From: Actinotignum timonense
GTDB lineage: Bacteria; Actinomycetota; Actinomycetes; Actinomycetales; Actinomycetaceae
Direction of reading: 5' to 3'
Assembly (NCBI RefSeq): GCF_900155575.1
Contig: NZ_LT706966.1
Coordinates: 1,176,488-1,239,092, forward strand
Length of the DNA stretch: 62,605 nt
Shown: positions 39,220 to 49,167 of the stretch, one piece after another
Position numbering within the stretch: position 1 is the stretch's first letter
How the letters are laid out: each line of letters starts with the position of its first letter
The notes under the pieces: model-generated
Databases searched by the model: none
Told to the model about the DNA's origin: nothing
What the model saw: only the letters and a program-made list of their open reading frames with translations
Position numbers and translations under genes: made by a program

Positions 39220-41004
39220 GTGAAGAAGACCGCTTATCCCTTGGTGGCCGGAGCAGCCGCGCTTGCTCTGGTCATGACTGGTTGTTCCTCCAACGGCAAG
39301 GGTGGCCCCACCCAGGTCGAAGGAAATGTCAACCGGACCGCTTCGGTTACCATCGGTGCCGATGAATTCCTGGGCTACAATGGCTTGACGCCCACTACCT
39401 ACAGCTCGGCCAACTCGCTTGTTGTTGATCGCATGATGCCCGGATTCGGCTACTACTCCGCCAATGGCGAGTGGAAGCATGGCACCCCGCTCGGTGACTA
39501 TGAAATGGTTTCCGAGAACCCGCTCACCGTGAAGTACACTTTCAACGATGATGCTAAGTACCAGGGCGGCGAACCCATCACCTGTGAAGATGCCTACATG
39601 GACTGGGTTAGCCAGAACCCGAAGTGGATTATGGATGGCCAGGCCGCTGCAGGCTCCGATGAACCGCTGTTCAACCACGTATCCAGCCCGGATACCTACG
39701 CGGACGGTGTTCCGGAAGGCCCCCAGTGCAATGCGGGTGACCGTTCCTTCACCATCACCTACGCCGCTCCGAATCCGGATTGGCAGCTGGTTGTTTCCGG
39801 TCCGCTTCCTTCGCACGTGGTAGCCAAGAAGATCGGTATCTCCAAGAAGGAGCTCTTCGAGGCCCTCAAGAACAAGGACTTCGCGACCGCCAAGAAGGCC
39901 GCTGAATTCTGGAATAACTGGAATTCGCCCACCCCGGGCCAGCTTCCCTCCGCGGAAGATGCCCCGTCCTTCGGCCCCTACACCCTCAAGGAAGGTGGCT
40001 GGGAAGCCGGTCAGTACATCACCATGGTTCCCAACCCGGATTGGTGGGGTGAGAAGCCCGGCCTCGATGAGCTCGTGATCCGCTTCATCCCGCCGGAAGG
40101 CCAGGTTCAGGCCCTCGCCAACCAGAACGTGAACGTCATTGAGCCGCAGGCCACCAAGGACACCCTTGATGCCCTCAACGGCACCCAGGGCGTGACCGTC
40201 CTCGAAGGTAACACCATGATTTGGGAGCACTTCGACTTCAACTTCAAGCCGGGCTCCATCTTCGCCAATGACAAGGGCGGCCTCGCGCTGCGCCAGGCCA
40301 TGGCCTACTGCATCCCGCGCCAGCAGATCGTTGATTCGCTCATCAAGCCGCTCAACGCTAACGCTGAAGTCCTCAACTCCCGCGAATACTTCCCGGATAA
40401 CCCCGAGTACAAGGAAGTTGTGGCCGCCTCCTACAACGGCGAATATGACAAGGTCGACATCGAAAAGGCCAAGGCCAAGGTTGCTGAATCCGGTATCGCC
40501 AACCCGGTGGTCCGCATTGGTTACAACCAGCCCAACCAGCGCCGTTCCGATGAGGTTGCCCTCGTGACCTCCTCCTGCGCCCAGGCCGGCATCACCGTCC
40601 AGGACGTCGGGGCCCAGGGCTTCATGGCTCCGGGTGGCGGCTATGAGAGCGGCGACTTCGATATGGTGCTCTTCGCCTGGTCCGGCTCCGGCCAGATCGT
40701 TTCCGGCGCGAATATCTACAAGTCCAACGGTGGCCAGAACCAGACCGGTTACAACAACGCCACTGTTGATACCGAATGGGACAAGGTTTCCTCCAGCCTG
40801 GATCCGAAGGTCCAGAAGGAAGCCAAGAAGGTGATTGAGAAGGAACTGTGGAATGACCTCTTCGGTATCCCGCTCTTCACCCACCCGGGCATCGCGGCGT
40901 ACACCACCGGTATGGAGAACGTTGAGCGCAACGTCACCCAGTCCGGTATCGCCTGGAACGCCGAAAAGTGGAGCTGGGGCTCCGCACCCGCCAAGGCTGA
41001 GTAA
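39220..41004 (+). CDS. ABC transporter substrate-binding lipoprotein, family 5 (peptide type)
   Basis: The extracellular binding component of an oligopeptide/dipeptide (Opp/Dpp-like) importer. The lipoprotein signal peptide MKKTAYPLVAGAAALALVMT is followed by GC, Cys22 being the lipid anchor. The SBP family 5 body follows (PLTVKYTFNDDAKYQGGEPI, LRQAMAYCIPRQQIVDSL). Length is 594 residues. GAGGAGG stands before the GTG start. Codon use is strongly biased to C-ending codons, a sign of high expression. A strong hairpin after the gene probably lowers expression of the downstream permeases. Confidence 0.93.
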   Translation: MKKTAYPLVAGAAALALVMTGCSSNGKGGPTQVEGNVNRTASVTIGADEFLGYNGLTPTTYSSANSLVVDRMMPGFGYYSANGEWKHGTPLGDYEMVSENPLTVKYTFNDDAKYQGGEPITCEDAYMDWVSQNPKWIMDGQAAAGSDEPLFNHVSSPDTYADGVPEGPQCNAGDRSFTITYAAPNPDWQLVVSGPLPSHVVAKKIGISKKELFEALKNKDFATAKKAAEFWNNWNSPTPGQLPSAEDAPSFGPYTLKEGGWEAGQYITMVPNPDWWGEKPGLDELVIRFIPPEGQVQALANQNVNVIEPQATKDTLDALNGTQGVTVLEGNTMIWEHFDFNFKPGSIFANDKGGLALRQAMAYCIPRQQIVDSLIKPLNANAEVLNSREYFPDNPEYKEVVAASYNGEYDKVDIEKAKAKVAESGIANPVVRIGYNQPNQRRSDEVALVTSSCAQAGITVQDVGAQGFMAPGGGYESGDFDMVLFAWSGSGQIVSGANIYKSNGGQNQTGYNNATVDTEWDKVSSSLDPKVQKEAKKVIEKELWNDLFGIPLFTHPGIAAYTTGMENVERNVTQSGIAWNAEKWSWGSAPAKAE

Positions 41005-41046
41005 TTAGCCTTATGCACAGGAAGTAATAGTTATTTTCTAGCTGCA

Positions 41047-41076
41047 CCGGAGGGGCCGCGCTTGCGGCCCCTCCGG
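41047..41076 (+). terminator. Strong hairpin after the binding-protein gene
   Basis: CCGGAGGGGCCGC, loop GCTT, GCGGCCCCTCCGG: a perfect 13-bp stem. No immediate T-run, though TTTT follows 10 bp later. Partial termination or mRNA stabilisation here would explain excess binding protein over permease, the usual stoichiometry. Confidence 0.75.
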
Positions 41077-41211
41077 GCGTGCAGTTTTATCACCCTTCCT
41101 GTGTCACATCCCACGTCCCATTTCGTCTGGAAATGCTTATGTACTATAGTCACCGAGTAAAATTGTCCGAACCGGCGCCCATCGGCACACAGAACGGAAA
41201 GAAGTCTCGCG

Positions 41212-42738
41212 GTGTATAAATTCATCGCCAAACGAATTGGCATCTCAGTACTTATCCTCTGGGCCGCGTCGCTCCTTATCTTCGTTCTTACGATTAATTC
41301 GGGCGACCCCCTCGAGGACCTTCGCGAATCCAATAACCCGAATCGCGAAAACCTCATGCAGCAGCGCTCCTCCTTCATGGGCCTCGACCTGCCCTGGTAC
41401 GAGCGCTATTGGACTTGGCTGACCGGAGCAGCGAAATGCTTCATCGGCCAGTGCGACCTGGGCGTCAATCGTTCCGGACAGTCTGTTAATGACATGCTCG
41501 GTCAGGCCGCTTCCGCCACCTTGCGCCTCGTGCTGGCGGCCACCTTCCTCGCGATCTTCTTCGGAATCTTCTTCGGTGTTATGAGCGCTATCCGCCGCTA
41601 CACCGGTTTCGATTACGTCGTGACCTTCCTCGCCTTCACCTTCTACTCACTGCCCGCTTTCGTCTTCGCGGTGCTCCTGAAGGAATACGGCGCTATTCGC
41701 TTTAATGACTGGCTGGCAGATCCAACAATCTCACTGGTTACCATCGTCATATTTGCCGGTATCTTCGCACTCTTTGTGCAGGCCCTCGTGGCCGGCGGCC
41801 CGAAGCGGCGCGCCATGGCCGCGGGCATCAGCTTCGCTATCGCCTTCGGCGTCATGGAATACATTTCCGTAACCCGCGCCTTCCTGGAACCCACCGGCGG
41901 GCTGTGGATCGAAGCCCTCATGGGCCTGGCCGGCACAGTGCTCTTCACCGGCCTCTTCCTCGGCTTCTCCAATAAGCGCGGCTTTGCTGTGGTGGGCGCC
42001 AATGCCGCGATTATGTTCGTTATCGTGGCGGCCTGCTCGAATATGCTCTGGGAGCCCACGTGGGGCTTCCTCTTCCTGATTCTGGCTCTCGGGATTGCCG
42101 CCTCCGTGGGCGTGTCCTACTTCTTCGGTGGCTACGCCCGCCGCTCGGTCACCTGGGCCTCGATCTGGGCCGTGTTCTCGGTGTGGATCGCGATTATCTT
42201 CGATTTCGCCGCCCGCTACTGGTCCACCTACCTGCCGCTCACCCAGAACCGTCCGATTTCCACCATCGGTTCGATGACCCCGAATTTCCAGGGCAGCCAC
42301 GTCTTCTGGCTCAGCTTCCTGGATTCCTTCACCCACCTCCTGCTGCCGACGATCTCGCTGACGCTCATGTCCATCGCGTCCTATACGCGCTATACGCGCT
42401 CGTCCATGCTGGAAGTGCTCGGTCAGGATTACATCCGTACCGCGCGCGCCAAGGGCCTGCCCGAACATACGGTTATCACCCGGCACGCGTTCCGCAACGC
42501 CATGTTGCCGCTGCTCACCATCATCGCTTTCGATTTCGCGGGCCTCATCGGCGGCGCAGTTATTACCGAAACGGTCTTCGGCTGGAAGGGCATGGGTGAA
42601 CTCTTCCGAACCGGCCTGGCCCAGGTAGACCCGGCCCCCGTCATGGCCTTCTTCCTGGTCACCGGCGGAGCCGCGGTGCTCATGAATATGGTCGCGGACA
42701 TCATGTACGCCTACGTCGATCCTCGGATTAGGCGGTAA
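41212..42738 (+). CDS. Peptide ABC transporter permease (DppB/OppB type), enlarged
   Basis: A 508-residue inner-membrane permease, whereas DppB-type proteins usually have 310-340. The N-terminal helix (ISVLILWAASLLIFVLTINS) and the C-terminal transport domain with the EAA loop (SMLEVLGQDYIRTARAKGLP) are normal. Between them, at about residues 165-345, is an extra block of about six hydrophobic segments. Long variants of this kind occur in Actinobacteria. The start is a GTG. It lies after the binding-protein gene and before the second permease. Confidence 0.9.
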   Translation: MYKFIAKRIGISVLILWAASLLIFVLTINSGDPLEDLRESNNPNRENLMQQRSSFMGLDLPWYERYWTWLTGAAKCFIGQCDLGVNRSGQSVNDMLGQAASATLRLVLAATFLAIFFGIFFGVMSAIRRYTGFDYVVTFLAFTFYSLPAFVFAVLLKEYGAIRFNDWLADPTISLVTIVIFAGIFALFVQALVAGGPKRRAMAAGISFAIAFGVMEYISVTRAFLEPTGGLWIEALMGLAGTVLFTGLFLGFSNKRGFAVVGANAAIMFVIVAACSNMLWEPTWGFLFLILALGIAASVGVSYFFGGYARRSVTWASIWAVFSVWIAIIFDFAARYWSTYLPLTQNRPISTIGSMTPNFQGSHVFWLSFLDSFTHLLLPTISLTLMSIASYTRYTRSSMLEVLGQDYIRTARAKGLPEHTVITRHAFRNAMLPLLTIIAFDFAGLIGGAVITETVFGWKGMGELFRTGLAQVDPAPVMAFFLVTGGAAVLMNMVADIMYAYVDPRIRR

Positions 42739-42789
42739 GCATGAGCCTGACTACCCCCATGAATCGTCACCAAGCCCGAGGAGAATCCG

Positions 42790-43941
42790 ATGAGTGAGAA
42801 TCGCTCGAAAACAACCGTCGCGTCGCTCGACCCGGAACACGTTGTTGAGGTCGACGACGCTCAGCTCGCTTCCTCCAGCCCTTCCTATTCCCAGGGGCGC
42901 CTGGTGCTGCGCCGCTTCCTGCGGCATAAGCCCGCGATGGTATCCGCTGTCGTTCTTATTCTTGTGACGCTGGTGGCCTTCCTGTCCATTGGCTGGAATA
43001 TGAGCTTCTTTGGGCTGCACTGGCACTTCTCCGGTTTGTGGCGCCACAATTACACGGATGTCCTGGAAGTCGTCAATAACGGCAAACCGACCTTGACCTG
43101 GACCTCGCTGGGCGAACACCCCTTCGGGCAGGACAATATCGGTAAGGACTACTTCGCCCTCACCATGAAGGGCACCCAGATTTCTATTATTATCGCTTTC
43201 GTCGTCGGGCTGGTTTCCACCATTATTGGAACGGTTATCGGCGCGGCCGCCGGTTATTTCCGCGGCTGGACCGAAGCGATCCTCATGCGCATCACCGACC
43301 TCTTCATCGTGATCCCGCTGCTCATCCTCGCCGCGGTTATCGGCAAGATGGTGGGAAGCCAGGGCATTTTGTTCCTCGCGGTTATGCTGGGTGTGCTTTC
43401 CTGGACGGGCCTGGCGCGCCTGGTGCGCGGCGAAGTGCTCTCCTTGCGCGAACGCGAATTCGTGGCCTCGGCCCGCGCGCTGGGAGCCTCCCCGTGGCGT
43501 ATTATTTTCCGCCACATCCTCCCGAACTGCCTGGGCACGATTATTGTTTCGGCAACCCTGTCGATTTCTTCGGCAATTCTGCTGGAAACGTCGCTGTCCT
43601 TCCTCGGTTTCGGGGTGCGCCCGCCGGCAACTTCGCTCGGCCTGCTTATTTCTACCTACCAGACCACGTTCTCGACCCGCCCCTGGCTCTTCTTCGCCCC
43701 GGCCGGTCTGATCCTCATCATCGCGCTGTCCATTAACTTCATCGGTGACGGCCTGCGTGATGCTTTCGATCCGCGCCAGCGTTCTGCGGTCTCGCGCCGC
43801 AAGATGAAGGCCCTTGCCGAAGGACATATTGAGAACGACGTCGAAGCTGATCTCATGCCGGTGACCACCGCGGCCACCACCGCGACGGGTGGCGAGCACG
43901 CCGCTCCCGCATCGGACGCCACCGAAAGGAAGGGCGAATAA
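42790..43941 (+). CDS. Peptide ABC transporter permease (DppC/OppC type)
   Basis: A 383-residue permease: N-terminal helix VSAVVLILVTLVAFLSIGWN, a periplasmic segment with HPFGQDNIGKDYFALTMKGT (the usual GTDxxGRD-like region of DppC), and the EAA loop LREREFVASARALGASPWRI. A hydrophilic C-terminal tail of about 55 residues rich in Ala and Thr follows the last helix. It pairs with the upstream permease. Its stop codon abuts the ATPase start. Confidence 0.93.
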   Translation: MSENRSKTTVASLDPEHVVEVDDAQLASSSPSYSQGRLVLRRFLRHKPAMVSAVVLILVTLVAFLSIGWNMSFFGLHWHFSGLWRHNYTDVLEVVNNGKPTLTWTSLGEHPFGQDNIGKDYFALTMKGTQISIIIAFVVGLVSTIIGTVIGAAAGYFRGWTEAILMRITDLFIVIPLLILAAVIGKMVGSQGILFLAVMLGVLSWTGLARLVRGEVLSLREREFVASARALGASPWRIIFRHILPNCLGTIIVSATLSISSAILLETSLSFLGFGVRPPATSLGLLISTYQTTFSTRPWLFFAPAGLILIIALSINFIGDGLRDAFDPRQRSAVSRRKMKALAEGHIENDVEADLMPVTTAATTATGGEHAAPASDATERKGE

Positions 43942-45759
43942 ATGCGTCTCGGAAAACGCGCTGCAACAACGCACGATAAAGCTGCCTCCGCGGCCACGGC
44001 CACGCTGAAGGCTGACCAGCCCGTCGTCACCCCGCACCCGAAAACCGATAAGCCGGTGCTCGGCTTCGGTGAACTGGACGTCAAATTCGCTACCGAATTC
44101 GGTGCGGTTCACGCCGTGCGCGGCGTGAGTATTGATGTGCGCCCGGGTGAAGTGGTGGGCCTGGTGGGCGAATCCGGTTCCGGCAAGTCCGTTACCTCCA
44201 CCACGGCCCTCGGCCTGCTCCCTTCCAACGCTGTTATTAGCGGAAGTGTGCAGGTGGCCGGGCGGGAAGTGCGCGGGATGACCTCGCGGGGCATGCGCGC
44301 CCTGCGCGGCGCCGAAGTGGGCATGGTGTTCCAGGAACCCATGACCGCCCTCAACCCGGTGCTTACCATTGGCCGCCAGATGACGGAAGGTCTGGAAACC
44401 CACGGGCTCGCCTTCGGGGAAGACGCCCGTAATCGCGCGGTTGCCATGCTCAAGGCTGTCGGGCTGCCCGATGCCGAAGAGCGCATGAACCAGTACCCGC
44501 ACCAGCTTTCCGGCGGGCAGCGCCAGCGCGTGGTCATCGCGATTGCGCTCATCGCCAACCCCTCCGTCATTATTGCGGACGAACCGACCACCGCCCTGGA
44601 CGTGACGGTCCAGGCCGATATCCTCGACCTGCTGCGCTCCCTCAAGGACCAGCTGAATACCGGCATCCTCCTCATCACCCACTCCATGGGTGTTATCGCG
44701 GATATGGCCGACCGGGTCCATGTGATGTTCAAGGGTGAGATTGTGGAATCGGGCGACGTCGTTCAGGTTCTGAACCACCCCAAGCACCCGTATACGCGCC
44801 GTCTGCTGGAAGCCGTGCCGCATCTGGGCCAGGGCCGCGAGCAATTCGGTTTCTCCCTGGAAAAGGAAGCTTCTATTGACCTCAATAAGAAGGTGCTGGA
44901 AGCTAAGGATCTCGTTATCGAATACGAGATTCCCGGCAAGGAGCCCTTCCGCGCGGTTGACCATGTGTCCTTGGACGTTGCCGAGCGTGAAATCGTGGGC
45001 CTCGTGGGTGAATCCGGTTCCGGTAAATCCACCATCGGCAAGTGCGTGCTCGGGCTCATCCCGGCGGCCTCCGGTGAGGTGAAGATCTTCGGTGAGGACC
45101 TCGTGGGCGCTTCGCGTAAGCACGCCCAGGAACTGCGCCAGCACGTGGGTGTGGTCTTCCAGGATCCGGCCGCCTCGCTCGACCCGCGTTTCCCGGTGGG
45201 CGATTGCATTATGGAACCGCTCGATGTTCATAAGGTCGGCACCAAGGCGGAACGCCGCCAGCGGGTGTACGACCTGCTCGATGCGGTGCGCCTGCCGCGT
45301 TCCTCCTTCAACCGCTACCCGCATGAGCTTTCCGGCGGGCAGCGCCAGCGCGTGTGCATCGCCCGTGCCCTGGCCCTGCGCCCCAAGCTCCTCATCGCGG
45401 ATGAACCGACCTCCGCGCTGGACGTGTCCGTCCAGGCCCAGGTTCTCACCATGCTCTCCGAACTTCAGGACGACATGGGCTTCGCCTGTCTCTTCATTTC
45501 GCACGATCTCGCGGTGGTCGATATGCTCTCGCACCGCGTGGTGGTGCTGCAAAACGGCAAGGTCGTGGAAGCGGGCCAGCGCGAGGATGTTCTCCACAAC
45601 CCGCAGGAAGCCTACACTCAGCGCCTCCTGGCTGCCGCTCCGGTTCCGGAACCGATTGAGCAGCGCCGCCGCCGCGAAGAACGCCACGCGCTGCTGCGTA
45701 AGCAGGGCCGTGAAGTCTCGCGTTTGCGTTTGAATGAGAACGACGACGCCGCCAACTAG
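43942..45759 (+). CDS. Peptide ABC transporter double ATP-binding protein (DppD-DppF fusion)
   Basis: A single 605-residue polypeptide with two complete ABC domains. First: GLVGESGSGKSVTSTTALGL and LSGGQRQRVVIAIALIANPS. Second: LVGESGSGKSTIGKCVLGLI and LSGGQRQRVCIARALALRPK. Each has an Opp/Dpp C-terminal extension, as in LLEAVPHLGQ and LLAAAPVPEP. The fusion replaces the separate DppD and DppF of many bacteria and is frequent in Actinobacteria. It energises peptide import with the two permeases. The ATG is immediately after the DppC-type stop. Confidence 0.95.
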   Translation: MRLGKRAATTHDKAASAATATLKADQPVVTPHPKTDKPVLGFGELDVKFATEFGAVHAVRGVSIDVRPGEVVGLVGESGSGKSVTSTTALGLLPSNAVISGSVQVAGREVRGMTSRGMRALRGAEVGMVFQEPMTALNPVLTIGRQMTEGLETHGLAFGEDARNRAVAMLKAVGLPDAEERMNQYPHQLSGGQRQRVVIAIALIANPSVIIADEPTTALDVTVQADILDLLRSLKDQLNTGILLITHSMGVIADMADRVHVMFKGEIVESGDVVQVLNHPKHPYTRRLLEAVPHLGQGREQFGFSLEKEASIDLNKKVLEAKDLVIEYEIPGKEPFRAVDHVSLDVAEREIVGLVGESGSGKSTIGKCVLGLIPAASGEVKIFGEDLVGASRKHAQELRQHVGVVFQDPAASLDPRFPVGDCIMEPLDVHKVGTKAERRQRVYDLLDAVRLPRSSFNRYPHELSGGQRQRVCIARALALRPKLLIADEPTSALDVSVQAQVLTMLSELQDDMGFACLFISHDLAVVDMLSHRVVVLQNGKVVEAGQREDVLHNPQEAYTQRLLAAAPVPEPIEQRRRREERHALLRKQGREVSRLRLNENDDAAN

Positions 45760-45778
45760 GCGAGAGTTACTTTGGCGC

Positions 45779-46414
45779 TCAGGTGAATGCCAGGCCGCAG
45801 GCCGCGGCTAGGCAAGCCACCCACGCCACACACAGAACCGCTCGGTTACGATCCACGGATCGTACCGGGCGGTTTGTGCTATCCGGGTGGTCCGCAGTCT
45901 CAAGGGCACGGGAGTGGGCGGCGCGCAGCTGTTCCGCGGCCCGGGCGAGGGTGACCCAGCGGGTGCGGGTAGTAGCGCCGCGCCCGGGCAGCGCGGGAAG
46001 ATCAGCGTGGCGAGCGGCAGCCGGATGCCGGGCGGGAAGAAGCCGGCGCCCGGCCGCCAACGCACCGCCGGCCGGGAACGCCGCCGCATCCCACTGCTGC
46101 CCGCCCCGAGCATGGGTGGTGAGATAGAAGCGGGTTGTGAAGCGCGCAACCGCGCCCCAGGGCAGGTAGATGGTACGCAACGGGTTAATAATGGTCAGGC
46201 CCGCTGCGCTATAGCGCAACTCGGGGAGGAAGAAAAAAGAATAGGCGGCCCCGGCCACCCCGGCCCCCAGGAAGCCGGCAGCAAGAGCGGAGAGCGGCAT
46301 GGGAACCCCGGCCGCGATGAGAATCAGGGGCGCGATGCCAAGGGCACTGAGGAGGCCGCCTTTAACGATCTGGCCGCGCGAACGCAGGGTCACCTCACCG
46401 GGTTGGGCACTCAT
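45779..46414 (-). CDS. PH-like domain membrane protein
   Basis: A 211-residue protein with two N-terminal helices (about residues 18-60), then the bacterial PH-like segment FFLPELRYSAAGLTIINPLR followed by TIYLPWGAVARF, then an Ala/Arg-rich region and a C-terminal helix near VLCVAWVACLAAACG. This layout occurs in many actinobacterial PH-domain proteins of unknown role. Its first 4 bp overlap the end of the gene upstream, which has the same layout, so the two probably act together. Confidence 0.7.
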   Translation of the reverse strand: MSAQPGEVTLRSRGQIVKGGLLSALGIAPLILIAAGVPMPLSALAAGFLGAGVAGAAYSFFFLPELRYSAAGLTIINPLRTIYLPWGAVARFTTRFYLTTHARGGQQWDAAAFPAGGALAAGRRLLPARHPAAARHADLPALPGRGATTRTRWVTLARAAEQLRAAHSRALETADHPDSTNRPVRSVDRNRAVLCVAWVACLAAACGLAFT

Positions 46415-46995
46415 AGCGCCACCGACCAGGCAATACCGCCGAGCACCCCGAGCACTCCAGCTACCGCGAAAGCGAGCCGATCCCAGGCCCAGTGCCGCTC
46501 CACCCGTGGATGCTCGCTCGGGGCCCCCGCGGGAACATAACGGGAGGCCACCGACTCAATGAACTTCCGCACCGGCAGCGTTGCCGTGGTGACCGTATGA
46601 TCCCCGGAATCGTGGACCGGGACGGCGCGGCGGGTATCCGGGGTGGGGCGCCCGACGGAGCCGAAGGCGCGGGCGTGGATGGCCGCTCCGTCCGTCGTCG
46701 TGATAACAAGACCGTACCCGGATTCGACCCCGCGCAGCCGCGGGAACGGAACCCGCAGGTCGCGGAAGGTATTGCGTATCGTCACTCCGGAACCGTCTAC
46801 GTCTACGCTGGGCAAGTAGAAGAGCGCGTACCCGGCCAGGCACATGCCGGCGGCGAACACGGCCGCGGGCGGCAAATAACCCCATCCGCCCTGCCACACC
46901 TGCATGACCAGCGCGATGATTCCGATGGCGCCGCACAGCCCGGCGGCGGGGGCGGCCGAGGCGCCGCGAAGACGATAACGTGCAGACATAAGCAT
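46411..46995 (-). CDS. PH-like domain membrane protein
   Basis: A 194-residue protein with two N-terminal membrane helices, LCGAIGIIALVMQVW and a following Ala-rich helix, then the PH-like region FYLPSVDVDGSGVTIRNTFR and VPFPRLRGVESGYGLVITT, and a C-terminal helix. It has the same architecture as the downstream gene, with which it overlaps by 4 bp. Either ATG (46995 or 46989) could start it. Function unknown; divergent from typA. Confidence 0.7.
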   Translation of the reverse strand: MLMSARYRLRGASAAPAAGLCGAIGIIALVMQVWQGGWGYLPPAAVFAAGMCLAGYALFYLPSVDVDGSGVTIRNTFRDLRVPFPRLRGVESGYGLVITTTDGAAIHARAFGSVGRPTPDTRRAVPVHDSGDHTVTTATLPVRKFIESVASRYVPAGAPSEHPRVERHWAWDRLAFAVAGVLGVLGGIAWSVAL

Positions 46996-47160
46996 ATTTT
47001 CCCACGTTCGCGCCCCGATTGCCGATTCCCGCAGCCGGTCGTGGTGATTCTTGACATGGTGGCATATACAGTGCGGGCCAGGCGAGTAACATTGCCAGGG
47101 GTTTGCGCTCGCGCAGCCCGTATGTCACAACGCCGGCGCGGGCCGGCAGGGAAGTAGGTT

Positions 47161-49083
47161 ATGGATAGTCGCAACGATCTTCGCAACGTTGCCATTGTGG
47201 CGCATGTTGATCACGGGAAAACCACTCTCGTGGACGCGCTCATGTGGCAGGCCGGGGCTTTCGGGGAGCGCGCCACCGTGGAGAAAACCGGGGAGCGCGT
47301 CATGGATTCCGGAGAACTGGAACGCGAAAAAGGCATCACCATCCTCGCGAAGAACACCGCGATCCATTACCGCGGGCCGGCCGCGGCCGCAGCCGGCGCA
47401 CCTGAGGGCATCACCATTAACGTGATCGATACCCCCGGCCACGCCGATTTCGGCGGGGAAGTCGAACGCGGCCTGTCCATGGTGGACGGCGTTATTTTGC
47501 TCGTGGACGCCTCCGAGGGCCCGCTTCCGCAAACTCGTTTCGTGCTGCGCAAGGCCCTGGAAGCCTCGCTGCCCGTCATTATTGTTATTAATAAGGTGGA
47601 TCGCCCGGACGCGCGCATCGCCGAGGTGGAATCCGAAACCCAGGATCTCCTCCTTTCCCTCGCCTCCGACCTGGATCATCCCGATCCGGATATGCTCGAT
47701 TCGCTCCTGGAAACCCCGGTGATTTACGCTTCCGCGAAGGCCGGGCGCGCGAGCCTGACCCGCCCGGCGGACGGCCAGCTGCCCGATAGTGCCGATTTGG
47801 AGCCGCTTTTCGAGGCGATTGTCAACTACATTCCCGCCCCGCATTTCGAGGCGGATGCCCCGCTGGCCGCCCAGGTCACCAATCTGGATGCTTCGCCTTT
47901 CCTTGGCCGTATTGCCCTGCTGCGTATTTATTCGGGCACCATTAAGAAGGGCGCGACAGTTGCGTGGGTACGCGCTGATGGTACGACGTCGTCGGCCCAT
48001 ATCTCGGAACTGCTCCTGACCGAAGGCCTGGAACGTAAGCCGGCCACCTCTGCCCGGGCCGGCGATATTGTGGCGATCGCGGGTATTCCGGATATTACGA
48101 TTGGTGATTCCCTGGTGGATCCGGAGGATCCGCGCCCGCTGCCGCCCATCCACGTGGATGACCCGGCTATTTCTATGACTATCGGGATTAATACGTCGCC
48201 GCTGGCCGGGACCGAAGGTAAAGGCCATAAGCTCACCGCGCGGCAGGTCAAGGATCGCCTCGATCAGGAACTCGTGGGTAATGTGTCCATCCGGGTGCTC
48301 CCCACCGGCCGCCCTGACGCTTGGGAAGTGCAGGATCGCGGGGAATTGGCCCTGGCGATTCTGGTAGAGCAGATGCGCCGCGAAGGCTTCGAGCTGACGG
48401 TGGGCAAGCCCCAGGTCGTCACCCGCACCATTGACGGAACCGTATGCGAGCCGATGCAGCGCACCACTATTGACGTGCCGGAAGAATACCTCGGCGCGGT
48501 CACCCAGCTCATGGCCGCCCGCAAGGGGCTCATGGAAACGATGGCGAATCACGGTACCGGCTGGGTGCGCATGGAATTTGTGGTGCCGGCGCGCGGCATG
48601 ATTGGTTTCCGTTCCGCGTTCCTCACCCAGACCCGCGGCACCGGCATTGCCGCCTCCATTTCGGAGGGCTACGCCCCCTGGATGGGCGAAATTTCTTCGC
48701 GGGCCACCGGCTCTCTGGTCTCTGACCGGGCTGGGCAGGTCACCGCCTACGCTCTCCAGCGCCTGGAAGATCGCGGCACGTTCTTCGTGACCCCGGGCCA
48801 GGAAGTGTACGAGGGCCAGGTGGTGGGCGAAAACCCGCGCGACGAGGATATGGACGTCAATGTGGTGCGCGCCAAGGAAATGACAAATATGCGCTCGGCC
48901 ACCGCCGACGTGTTTGAGACCCTGCAAGCGCCCCGACGGCTTACCCTAGAAGAAGCTATGGAATTCGCTGCTGATGACGAATGCCTGGAAGTAACCCCGG
49001 AATCGGTGCGGGTGCGCAAAGTCGTGCTCAGCGCGGTGGAACGCGGCAAAATCGCCGGGCGGAAGAAGCGCGCGAAGAAGTAG
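47161..49083 (+). CDS. typA: Translational GTPase TypA/BipA
   Basis: A ribosome-binding GTPase of the elongation-factor superfamily, 640 residues. G1 [17 protein letters not shown]2 [15 protein letters not shown]3 [17 protein letters not shown] and G4 [12 protein letters not shown] lie in the first 170 residues, followed by domains II, III and V and the BipA-specific C-terminal domain. TypA/BipA affects ribosome assembly and stress adaptation. A charged Lys/Arg-rich C-terminus ([13 protein letters not shown]) is an actinobacterial feature. Confidence 0.97.
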   Translation: MDSRNDLRNVAIVAHVDHGKTTLVDALMWQAGAFGERATVEKTGERVMDSGELEREKGITILAKNTAIHYRGPAAAAAGAPEGITINVIDTPGHADFGGEVERGLSMVDGVILLVDASEGPLPQTRFVLRKALEASLPVIIVINKVDRPDARIAEVESETQDLLLSLASDLDHPDPDMLDSLLETPVIYASAKAGRASLTRPADGQLPDSADLEPLFEAIVNYIPAPHFEADAPLAAQVTNLDASPFLGRIALLRIYSGTIKKGATVAWVRADGTTSSAHISELLLTEGLERKPATSARAGDIVAIAGIPDITIGDSLVDPEDPRPLPPIHVDDPAISMTIGINTSPLAGTEGKGHKLTARQVKDRLDQELVGNVSIRVLPTGRPDAWEVQDRGELALAILVEQMRREGFELTVGKPQVVTRTIDGTVCEPMQRTTIDVPEEYLGAVTQLMAARKGLMETMANHGTGWVRMEFVVPARGMIGFRSAFLTQTRGTGIAASISEGYAPWMGEISSRATGSLVSDRAGQVTAYALQRLEDRGTFFVTPGQEVYEGQVVGENPRDEDMDVNVVRAKEMTNMRSATADVFETLQAPRRLTLEEAMEFAADDECLEVTPESVRVRKVVLSAVERGKIAGRKKRAKK

Positions 49084-49167
49084 CGCCCGCCCGCGGCGCG
49101 GCTGTTCTACCCGCCCGCGGTTGCGGCCCGGCCTACCAGCGGCGCGCCCGCCCAGACAAGGAGTGAG

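Noticed and set aside
39160-40884. 574-codon minus-strand frame opposite the binding-protein gene
   Set aside because: It arises from the biased codon use of the highly expressed lipoprotein gene, which has unmistakable homology.
42751-45687. 978-codon minus-strand frame opposite the permease and ATPase genes
   Set aside because: Antisense of well-identified ABC transporter genes; the translation is His/Arg/Gly-rich without domains.
47125-48927. 600-codon minus-strand frame opposite typA
   Set aside because: Antisense shadow in a GC-rich gene; typA has all GTPase motifs.
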